Positions 40,801 through 52,800 of a DNA stretch of 64,000 bases are shown here, in pieces (positions within the stretch are counted from its first letter, which is position 1; each line of letters starts with the position of its first letter). The notes under the pieces are model-generated. The model did no database searches and was not told the DNA's origin. It saw only the letters and a list, made by a program, of their open reading frames with translations. The stretch lies in contig JACDOX010000061.1 in NCBI GenBank assembly GCA_014549065.1, positions 784,508 to 848,507 of the forward strand, in the 5' to 3' direction. The translations under genes were made by a program, and so were the position numbers. This DNA comes from Cardinalis cardinalis (Eukaryota > Chordata > Aves > Passeriformes > Cardinalidae).

Positions 40801-43800
40801 CTTCACCAGGTCACACCACCAAGCTCCAGACCTCCTGCATCTGTTGGCTGTGACAGATTCTCTTCAAAGAACAGGACGTGCCTCTTGGCACAGGGAATGT
40901 TTCTTATGTCCTGATCTATTTGGCTCAGCTGAAGGTAAAGCACTGTAGAACTGTGGCCACTTTGTCATGTGGTGGTGTCAGATTCCTTCCTTTCAGCATC
41001 ACACAGCACAACTCTGCTGGCACAGGGCCAGGGGCCAGCTCCATCCCTCCTTGNTGCCTGAGGGTGTTTGTCTGCTCCTCTGCCTCCACATCTGCTGCTG
41101 CTGGCATGAACAGACCCAGAACTGAGCAGAGGGGACACCTCTGCACACAGCCCTGGCACAGCCTCCCCACAATCCCAGCAGCANCACTCCAGGGGTGCCC
41201 TTTGTCCCCAACCCCTGCTGGCTCTCTGCTCTGTATTGCACCATAACGGTGGCAACACCAAGGAAAACATTGGAAATTACAGGAAATAACCTAATTGTCA
41301 AACTCAGATAAAATAGGTCATCACCCACTTCAGCTTATCCTGCTTAACTTCATTATTTTCTATGCAGATTCATCCCCCCTCTTTTGTGTACAGCTAAATC
41401 TGATGCACATAACCAAATACAAAACTTATACAATTTTATCTTTCCATTTTCAGACAACATAGCTTTAAATTGAGACTGGAAGCTTGTATTTTTATAAAAA
41501 GCAAGCACTACAACTCCNCAAATTCTAAATTTAAGACTACGCTTTAATCTAGATACACAACATCATGGAAATATGTTGCTAAAAAAAAAAAAGGAACATG
41601 ACCACAAACCTTCCTGGTTCACAGTTTTTTGCTCTTCAACTTCTGCTCCCATTTAAAGCTCAAGACAAACTTTAAAAATAAGACCATAATGGCTGTAGAA
41701 CTGTAGACAGAATTTGCAGACAACCTAAAATAAAAACAGACTCCCTCACCATGCTGANTTTCAACTCCACAGCCCACAGCTTATATCCAGAACTTCAAAT
41801 TGTCACAGACTTGACTGCTGGGTTTTGTTTTAGAAAGTGCTACTTTGCTTTTATNATCTACAATCAATTTATGTACCAGAAGTAATGAATTAAATGAGCT
41901 TTAGGATCAATAAAGCCTCAGTGGAAAAAAAAAAAAAATCACTCTACTCTCTTGAAAACTGGGAGGGAAAAAAAAATAAATCTTCAACTCCACCACCCCC
42001 AAAAGCACCAGATGCTTTCCGAACTTCTTGGTGCAAAACAACTTCTCACTTCCTTGATTCCAAATGTTCCAAAGCAGTTTTGTGTATGCAACAAATGCTA
42101 GTTAAACAGTATTTATGGGCATCATCAAGAGGAAAATACTGCCCTTTTTTTTTTTTAAATAATGAATCAATTATTATATTGAATATCATTCAACATAAAT
42201 CTCTATGGTCTGCCTGTTCTCACCCCTGGTTTCAGACCATAATGATGTGGGCAGACTCCCTGTGGGGTATCCCTTAACTGGAGCTCCTTTTTGAGAGATT
42301 CAAAGAGCCTCTTAAAAAAAAATAAAAATGCACAGGAATGTCAGCACCCAGTGTCAAACTGGAAAAACATTTTTGGGGGCAATAATACCCTTATATCCAT
42401 TATCCATCATAGGTAATCTGCAAAGCTAAGCAAAAGTGACCTCCTAAAACCATCTTCTGACCAGTGAACACTGAATACTTGGACCTGTCCCCCACACCTA
42501 ATCTGAAGCTTCAAAAATGCTGCATCATTAGACCAATTCCAAATAGAGCAGACTGGCAAAAATAAACTCAGACACATGCTGGTGATTCAGTCAGAACAGT
42601 CTTGTTTCCACTCACCAGCAGCCCTGGCAGTTACCATAGCACCAAATTTTTCCAGACTCCTACTCCACCTCAGCCCTGCCCAGCACTGGCTGCTTTAGAA
42701 AATGTGCCTGAATCAGCCCCACCATCAGCTCTGCCTGTTCATCCACTCCCTGCCTCTCCTTANCCTCAGAAGAATGAAGGACCTTGGTAAAAAGCTCTCA
42801 TGGCAGAAGATGCTGGCTCCACACACACACCCAGCAGTATTCCCAGGGATTTTTCCTCTAGGTCTTACAGCACCATGACTGTGCCAAGATGAAGCTCAAA
42901 GACACAAAGCTTTTTGGGTCCCTTCCCAGCTGCCAAGGACTTCAGGAGTGAACACCANCATGTAGCTGCTCCAGCACAGTGACATCCAAACACAAGAGCA
43001 TTCACATCTGGCCCCTAAGACAACNTGGGTGGTGAACTCTGCAGTGCAGATGTTTTCAAAGCTGCATTTTAAATCTGTATATTTTTAAAAAAGATGTAAT
43101 TTGGTTTTTGTTTCTGTCAATAAAAGATTTTCCCTTGGAAAAGATACGGAAAACCAAAATGATGACTGCACTTCTGAATTAAAATTTAACTCTTTAAGAT
43201 ATAAAGGATCTCAAATGGAGTGACTCAGTCANGAAGAATTATATATTGTCACTGGGCAGAAGTCATATGAAAAACAATGAGAAAAGTTATTTCACAGGAG
43301 TGACAACATCTGACTGACCTAAACTGAAACAAAGAGATCTCTTAATGAGATGCTCTAAGCATTACAGAGTCACAGAAGTAGGGGAGACACTGATGGCTCT
43401 GTTTAGCTNGTCCCAGAAGGAGAATCCACCCATATGAGAAGAAATTCTTTGAGTCAAAAGATGTTTCTCCAGAACAAACATGATACTCAGAGAACCTGCC
43501 AAAAAGACAACGTAAGAAAAGTTTTTTGTGCAGTTTAAAGCTANTTTGTATGAGCAAACCCACAAAAATCCTTGTGAACCCAGCAGAAAACCTTCAGAAC
43601 AGACCTGCCCTTTGACAGCAAGTGGCTAATGCTGAAATTCCAGCATTTGCATCTATTTGGCTTTTGCAGTGCAGGACTGAAGAACTCATTGAGTNCAACA
43701 GAGGAGAACACAGCAACAGAACTCCTGCAGACCTGTACTTACATTCTTCAGTTTCAGGAATCCCAGGAGCAAAGATCATCCCCATGGAAAGCACCCAGCA

Positions 43801-46800
43801 CCTGGGAAGCACTGCTGTGTGCAAAATAAATAATAATAATAATTTTGCACTGTGTGCAAAATAAAGGCAGGGCAGAAGGAGGGAAAAAGCAATTAGCCCA
43901 TGGACTTGGAGTATACTTGAAACAAAAGGAGGTATTTCTTTCCTTAAAAAGCTGCAAGACTTTCTCCAATGAACTTGGACTGNGTACTCATCTCTAACAC
44001 TAGCTGACAATTAGCAAGGCAGATTTATTAAGGCTCTGCTAGAAGAAGAAAGACAGTACAAATAGTAAATACAGGTTTCCCCTGTTTTTATTGTTTAACC
44101 TGTTGAAAGGTGCCAGATCAGGATGGTGAAACAATCCCTGCCACTCTTCNTTCAAGGGGCTGTGAGGTTCACCCAGACGGCAGACAAAATTCTACCCATC
44201 TGAGAGCTGGGCAAACAAAGGGGGGAAAAATACATTGGTTTAGCATTGGCTGGATAACAGCCACCAGCCCAGAACTCTTCTTTCCTGAGCCAGTCCCACC
44301 CTGGCACAGTACAGGAGGCTGGAACAAGACTGCCAGGGATGCCAACAGNCACCAAGGTCAGCAGCGACAAAGGTCCAAACATGAAAGAGTTAAGAGCAGA
44401 GAGGTTGAATAATTTGTTTTGAAGGCCATGACTTCCAGTAAAGCAGTTGTGAACCGACATTAACACAACACAGGGTAGAAATTCCTGGGACTGGCATTTT
44501 ATTACATGGCTCAGCCAAAGCCAAGCAATCCTGCTGAGCCACGAGTTAAACAAGGGATGNCTCACTCTTCCACAGGTTTGTGATTCAAAGGCTTCCTGTA
44601 TCCTGCAGATTTTTCTAATAACCACATGTGGCAGGAATCCTGTCCTCCCAGCTATCATGCACCTCACTCTTTCAACATGCACAGTTAAATCTAAAANAAA
44701 CAAACTAAATGATCAAGTTAGAGGTGAATAATGCACCACACTGGTGGCATTTCAGAGACTTTCACAGTCTCCTGTGGCAAAGCTCTGAACTATCATTCTT
44801 GTCTGAGGTGGGTCCTGACTTCATGCCAGGTTTAAAGAGTGGTTAGAAATGATAAACCTTATCAACTCACCACTTGAAACCACATTGTGGCAGTGCTGGT
44901 GGGGGAAGGGGAACATTGTTCTAAGGCAGTGAAAAAACAAGTTACATCTGCTTAGAAAAATTACCTATGGCATGTAAAATACTGGATTCCAACAGTCTCC
45001 AATTCCTCAGTCTAACAACAAATCTTTTGGAACTACTTCATAATGGAATATAATCTCTAGAGTGGAAGTGATTCTGGTTTTATTCGTGCATATTCTGCTG
45101 CTCTGTGATGGTGCTTCAGAAATACCACTGATGGGCTCCAGGAAGAATCCCAATTCCCCAAGAAGAGGTCAGTAAAGACAAACTAGGCAAGGCTGAAAAG
45201 AAGGGGATAAAGGGAAGAAAATAAAATTTTGAAGAGCTCATTAAAGACAACTACAAGTATCCTGAGGCAAGGAGGAGTCCAGCGTACATCAGCCCTTAGA
45301 AATGCAGAGAATCCTCAAAAGCTGAACACTGTGGAAGGGAAGGTGAGTGAGCAGGACAAAACTGAGAGGCAGCAATCTGGTAACATAACATCTTCTCAGG
45401 GTGGTTATGAGCAATTAGTGATAAAATGACGAGAGGAAGAATGAAAAGCTATTTTTGACAGACCAAGGTATCATATTCCCAGCTCCCTTCTAATTTTAGG
45501 ATCACGTTCAAGTGGTATCTGCCAGCTGGAAGAAGGGCCAAACTGTCCCTTGCTTGTGCTACCTTCAGGAAAGGAAGGCTGATGATGTAGATTAACAATG
45601 TTTGTAGGAACACTGAATGATGGAAAATACAGAGATGAAGACTTGATCACAGCACCATTTAAGAAAGAAAAGGCCAAANACAAGCACCAGGGTAAAATCA
45701 CCACTAAAATCTGTCAAGAATAACCAGTTTCTCCATCTGCTACCCCAAGCATCACCATATCCAACAGAACCCCAAGCCCTGTGGTCAAATGCAAACGNAG
45801 CTGAAGCAGAGGTGTCCCAGCAATTTATTATTTTTTTCACCCTTGGCAGCTGACTCGTTCTCCAAGTCAGCTGATATCCAACAAAGTTCACACACAAACC
45901 ATCTCAGCAGCAAATGGTGCCTAAAGTCTGGGAACAGCACAAAGCATTACTGATACTCATTCTCTGATTATTTATTCTGGTTACACCCAACTGAATAAGT
46001 AGGATTTTTGTTCAGGTTGTCCTGCTGATTAACAAACCTCACTTCCAAATGCACTGCTCACAGTCACTGAAAATGTATTAGGGAAGTTAAACAGGTTTCC
46101 ACAACTGAAAGGACTTAAGATTGNTTGATTGCCACTCTAAGTAACAGAACATTTTTCCTGCCATGAACAAAGCCTAGAAAACAGTAAAAAACAATGCTAA
46201 GAATTACCACAAATGTCTAACAGAAAAGCATCCAAAACAGGGCAAGTATTTAAATGACTGTTTCATTCTGGTGACTAATCTTGCATTTCAGTCCATCATA
46301 AAAGACAGCCAGATTAAAAATGCACCCTGAGCCCCTGTTTTTCCTCTGAAAAACAGGGGGAACAATATAAATGCAATACCCAAATCAGAAGAAAACACTC
46401 CATCACCAGCTAGCTGTCTCTTAGGGGGTATTCCCACATCCTTATAGGCTAATTTCCTCTGGTTTAGGCTTGGATGGTAACAACTCCTATGAAAGGAAGA
46501 TTTCTTTCCTCCTAATAATAATTAATGAAATTGCAGAAGGAAGTAGCTGCAATATTTACATAAGATCTGGAGGGAGGATTAATTATGTGCAAAACATCTC
46601 AGAGAAAAAGCAACACCTGAAGTTGTAAGAGATGTACTGGTGAAATAAGAACACTTTCTCTTTAAGCAGCAGCAGAAAGTCAGAGCTGGGTGAGTGCTGG
46701 GAAAGCACCACACACTGAACTCACAGATCTTCACACACTGACATCTCCACAACAAGGGACAAAGGCTGCATGTGGACCAGGGCATCAGAACAAAAACTTG

Positions 46801-49800
46801 TAAACAAGCAGGCAGATTGTAGTGTGGAAACAGAGATCCAGTCTTATATCACAGGTACNATGTAAATTCTATTGCTAGAAAAGCAGTATAAAAAATGGAT
46901 CTGGCCACAACTAGCACAACTAACACAATTCAGCTTCAGTGGAGAGCTGAAGAGAGAGAGTCAAATCTTCACACTGGNTGATAAATTCTTCAGCAGTTCA
47001 TAATTTCAAGGCTTCTCAAGTGAAAGAAAAAGGTTTTCCTACATAAAAGTTATCCAGGTTACAAAAGTTATTATTAAACAGAATTCCTTAGATCTGCAAG
47101 CTTAAAATATGTAAATAATTAGTTCCCATTATTCTGTGATTTGATTTAAGTGCAAACACATACTGAAAAACTGAGCACAGTAATGTTTTANGTATATTCT
47201 AAAGATGCTGATTTTGCCAGAGTTTGCTTTTGTCACATTCTTACCTATTCTATAACAGATACTCAGAAATAGCAGAGGGAGGGGGGATGAAAAAATAACC
47301 AAACAAAAATNACCCCTTTCAAAATTTTTCTTCTTTACTGTGCAAAATTTCATAAGAAGCTGAACAAAAAACCCCAACAACAACAAAAATAATTATCACA
47401 GTNGGAAATACAGGAAATCTCAAATCTCAGACATACCTAAATCCATCCATCATAAGGGAAAAGTCACATATCACCATCACTGCTTCCATTTCATTGCCTT
47501 ATTTCACAACTAATTTTAATGATAAATTGATTCTCAACTATCACAATGGATGGCCCATGATACTGCTATAAAACACTCAGATTAAATTTCCACTTCATTG
47601 ATAAAAAGAGAAAGGAATTTAAAAAGCTATCAACTGCAAATCAGATATTCCAAGCTCATGACTCCTTTACACTGAAAAGCTGCTCTCAATATTACTCCCT
47701 TTCAGAAGAGTGTAGCAGAACAATGACAAAGAAATAACAACTTGTGTGAGGTGTCATCAACTGACACAAAACCTCTGCAGAAAANGAGACTCAACACCTG
47801 AGAGCACCAAGGCACAGCTGGTGGCTGAGCAAGAAGGACTTGCTTGGGCAATCTGCAAATGGGAACAAGGCAGGAACTGTTTATGGAATCTACTTGGGGG
47901 CTTTATTTATGTGTTGGGTTGTTTAAATGAGTGTCTGCAGAACAGCAGAAATTCCAACAAGCAGACCTACCTGCAACCAGAACAACCCCCTCTCTGTGCT
48001 GGTTTTGGATTCCTGGAAACCAGGATGGAAAAAAAAANAAAAAGGGGGGAGGAAATCAATTATTTANAGGCTTCCCAGTAACAAATCAGGGATCACACAA
48101 GAAATCCTCAGTTCCTATAGAATGTCCCTTACCCTTCCCTACAGGCACATCCAGACAGGCACTTCAAGGTGCCTGAGCANAAGCAGCCAGTGCTGTCAGA
48201 GCTCTCCATGGACAGGCCTCTGGCAGCATCTGGAAGCCATTAGAGAACACGAGCAGAAGGCTTTTCACAGAGCCATCACACTCACCATATGCTGAGGAGA
48301 AATGGAAAGTTGGCAAGGAGAAACACAAGCAAGGAAAAGGGGCAGATGATTTGTTACTAATGTACAGACTGCAACCAACCAACACATCTGACCTTTATTT
48401 TTCTTTTTCAGTCAGAGAGAAACTAAGCTATTTTTAAGTCTGGCTTATGGCACTTGTGTATGAAAACTAAAGGAAGATTTAGAATAAACTATGGTGTGGA
48501 CTAAGCTGATTAGCTCTTCAGCCACTCTCCTCAAAGAACTCCTTTCTCCCTCTCCCAGAAAATTGTNCTCGACCTAAGCTAGTGCTGACCATCTCTGGAC
48601 AACAGGCTGCACAGCTCAAAGCAGCTGTGGAATGGGGCTGGAAGAAGGTTACCAGCATTCCCTGTGGCTTATGTCTTTCCTCTNCTGCCTTTCTGGGTTC
48701 CACCTAATGCAGAAATCACTGTTTCAGGTACTCATCCAGCAAAAAGACTGTGAGCNCAGAGGAGCTCACAGCCCAATCACTAGTGCTGGCACACAAAACC
48801 ACATCATGGCAAAAAGAAAAGCCATCCTGAGATGCTTCCTGGGATGGCTCAAAGTCCTCATGAAGCCAGTGGGCTGCCCTGGCACCTCCTCTGCCCACAG
48901 AGCACACTTGCTGTGTCTGCAGAGTCACTCTGGGCAGGCAGTGGCTCTGTCCCCACCAGAGAGGTCAGGACACCAAAGCACCCATGAGTAAGCAGCTGTC
49001 CAAGACCAAACCATTCCCAGAAAAGACAGCAAAGAAAATCCACAGGCTGCTGGGCTGTCTGTTCCAGGAGCAGCTCAGAAATGGAGAGGAGGCAGCAGGA
49101 CAGGTGACTTCTGCCAGAATTCAGAACCCATGCATCATCAGGGTTGGCCTCTGGAACATCCTCCCCAGACACACTCCATCACAATCCCAGCACGTGGCTG
49201 GGAGAGGTAAAACCAGTCAAGAAACCAAACTGGTGGTCAGGAACACAGTGTGACCCACAGAGAGCTCACGTTGCCCCAGCACAAAGAGGACAACAAGGAT
49301 GACTTGTCCTTCTGAGTCACAACAGCCTCCAAGCTGTGGGCTGGCTGCCCTGCCCTGGTGAGTCTCTCCCTGTTCCTGTTTACCAAGCAGAGATCATGGA
49401 GTGGGGGAACAGAGGCTGAGATGTGCTGACAAATCACCAGCAAGCAGAACCACGTACTGGAGGGAGAGAGGACAAGAGTTCAGGGCTTCAAATACTGCTA
49501 AGGTTGAGCTGCTATGAACAGCACAGGGATAAAAGCCTGAGTTATTTGTGGCAGCTCAGGAACAGAGGAGTCACAGGCATTTCTGCCAATCTGCTCATCT
49601 GAGGAATGCTGGAAGCAAGCCATCCACAGATTCATGGAGAGGTTTGGACAGGAAGGGACCCTGGGACATTCTTTCCTCACCCTTCTGCCCAAAGCACAAG
49701 GAACTCTGAAACATCTCTCAGGCAGCAGACTGAGGGCTCCCCCAGGCAAACNTGATGAGGGAGATGCCAGTGTCTCTCCAGGCATCCTGTTCAGGTGCAC

Positions 49801-52800
49801 AGCCACCTCCACAAAGGAAAATTCTTTCTTATGTCCAGCTGGCATTTCCCTTGCCACAACTTGTGACCCATTGCCTCTTGTCCTTTTGTTCCAGTTGACA
49901 ACACTCAGGAGACAAGCACACAATGGCTCAGGAATTAACTACCAGCAAGTCTTAAAACAAAACTGTTCAACAACACTTTGAATGGAACTGAGGGTTGCTG
50001 TAATCCTACCCTTTTGTCTGCCAGCTCAGGCCATCCCTTCATTGACTTGCCTTCAATTAATAAAGGGAACCCTGAAAAGTAGACCTCAATTTAAAAAAAA
50101 AAAAAAAAAAAAAGGAGTAATTTCTGACAGTGACATCAATAGATGAAATCATCATCCATTACTTTTTGGCCAGCCTTCCACCAGTTATCTCCCTGAACCA
50201 GCTCTCCACAGGACAGGGTAGCAGTGTGTCTGCATGAGGGAGGGGGTAGAAACCCACAGCAAATGCAAGGGCACAATCCCACAGCCCTGACATGTATCAT
50301 CCCCAAGTGCTGGGGAACCACTCCCTGTGTGNTCAGCACAGACAAGGAGCTGACAGGAGGGCTGGGACCAGAGACTGCAAACTAAGTTCTCCTCTGCTCC
50401 CTGAGGATAAGAACCATCTCCCCCCTCAAGAAGTAGCAACAGATCAACAGACTGACAGATCTGATTTGTTCCATGTCACCTAGAAACCTTGTCAAGACAA
50501 TTTTTCATTGGTGTCCTGGCAGCCTCCACTCTCCCAGAAAAAAAACCAAAACAAAACTACACAAAATACAAACCCAGTAAATAAACATGACCTCTTATCA
50601 ATAAAGACTAAATCCACCAGGATAAAAAATAGCTACCATTCAACTAANGTCAGTTTGAATCACATTTGTCCTTCTCAAAGAACTGTGGTTTTATCTCATG
50701 AGCAGTGAAAAATCCAAAGCTAAGAAAATCTGATCAGTCTTAAAAGTTTCTTACATGCACCAAATGGACTTTTTGGATGCTGTACTTGCTTTGAAATATC
50801 CACCAATAAAGGATTTNACCAATGCTGAGGCAGAAAAGTCCAATAATGGCAAAGGCAGAGTTTTCATGAATCATTTTGTTTGCTTCTTTAACAAAAGCAC
50901 CTTTCTGGGGCAGGTGCATTAAGGCACAGGGGAGACAGGGCAGTGCAAAAGAAGAAGTTTTTCTACCAGCTGTGGCAGGGCAAAGCAACTTGTGTCTATG
51001 CTGCTGCAATCCCTCCCTCCCTCTTCCCCTGTGCTGGCTCTGGGTGAGCACAGGAGTTCTCAGCCTGGAATACAGAGAGAGGCAGGGATGTGTGCTCTGA
51101 CTGCTAGGGTTTGATGTGGTGGGAGAAAAGAGGAGAGAACCAGAGCACACAGGTTTTCAACCCCCTCAGTCCAATGAAAAGCAGGGGAGAAGTTAAAAAG
51201 GTGGTCCTGACACCTGAGTCGTCTCCATAGCTCAGATTTCTCTCCCACAGTGACATCANCAATCCAAAATGGCACTGCCTAATGCCAACTCAAGAAGCCT
51301 CTTATCAGAGCAGTTCACACACAGGCAACATCCCCTGGCAGGCTGCAGAAAGGCATNGGGTGAGCTCTGGGGTTCTTATTCTCCATTAAGAGCCACTGGG
51401 AGCTCCCATCCCACTTCTTATCTGAAACCTTCATTTCTGCTGTTTATTAGCAAGTGTCAGTATCCAACCAGAGTGCAGTGCCCTAAACTAACAATGCTGA
51501 GCACAGAAAGACAACAGCTTTGAACAAAATCAGACTCCTCAGCACTCCCTGAAATTCCCTTCACCAAAGCCTTTCTTGAACAAGTCTTGTTTCAAAACCA
51601 AATCACTCACATTTTAAACCCAAATGTGAAATGCCATCACAAACTCCAGGAGATACACAGGGAATAACTGCACATCCTCACCTCACACAGAAGTCAAATA
51701 AGCAGCTCTAGGGCAGAGGCTGAAACACCCACTCTGAAATGAGCTCAGAAGGATTCCTCTTCCTCTCCTCTTGCTAAAGTGCTGTTCCTAGGGACAGGCT
51801 TTGCCACTTACACTGCTTGAGAACTCCATTCCCTCAATCCCTTCTTTAGATGCCTGCACCTTCAATCCTTTGAACTGAAGTCACCACGATGGAATCAACA
51901 CTGGGGAGCCTCCCCAGAAGAGATCCCTGCCACAGTTCACCAGTACAACACACTGAGCCTCCAGCAGGAACAATTCAAACTATTAAAGGTGAGATACACA
52001 AAAACACCTTCTCAAGTGACAGCCAGGCAGCAGCTACAGTGGAAATTCACAACCACAAATCCCCAGCACCACCCTGTGCAAGATAAAAGCTGGATCTGTC
52101 TCCACCAGCCAAAGAAAAACAAGGCACAGGAATGGCTCAGACATCAGAGAGGCTCTCAAAGCCTCTCCAGTGCCCAACCTCACATCAGAGCTACCAGCAG
52201 CTCCTGTTCAGGTTGTTGTGTTAACATACATGGGTCTGTCTCTTTGGAATTAATTATTCCTGGAAAATCACTGTAATTACAGAATACAATAAAAACAACA
52301 AATCGTTAAAACAGAAAACTCTGATCTTGGGAGACAAGCAGNAAATTCCATTATCTCCCTTTAAGATTGATCTAGACTGCAGTAAAGATTAAGTGCTGCT
52401 CAGTGACCTTTTGTAATGTGATTTCTTTGGAAAATTGTCTTGAAGCTCCCTGCAAATTATTTCAGTTTTAGCAGTTACATAAACTAATCAAGGGCAGTGT
52501 TTCAAAACAGACAAGCAGTTAACAGCCAGGTCAGTGAAATGAAGGAATAAGGATGGTCTTTTCCCTGCATTTATGAGGAATTCAGCCCAGCATCCATCTT
52601 TGCAGATAACCTACTAATTATCAAGGGCCTAAATGCAGTACAAACTGAGATCCTTCCAAGTCCCTTTACAAGTAGGCCACTCCTCACTTCAACAATGACA
52701 GCAAAAAAATTCAACTGTAACAAGTTGTCACTTTCCTTTGGTTTTCAGTAGGAACATCTGCTGCCTTCTCCACAATCCTTAAACTGGTCAGAGTTCAAAT

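Noticed and set aside
49498..49981. Open frames of 115-141 codons on both strands
   Set aside because: They overlap a dead CR1 fragment and have no protein resemblance.
50740..51150. 136-codon minus-strand frame with a hydrophobic stretch
   Set aside because: It lies in RANBP10 intron 2, has no splice context and no recognisable homologue; the hydrophobic stretch is expected from T-rich sequence.
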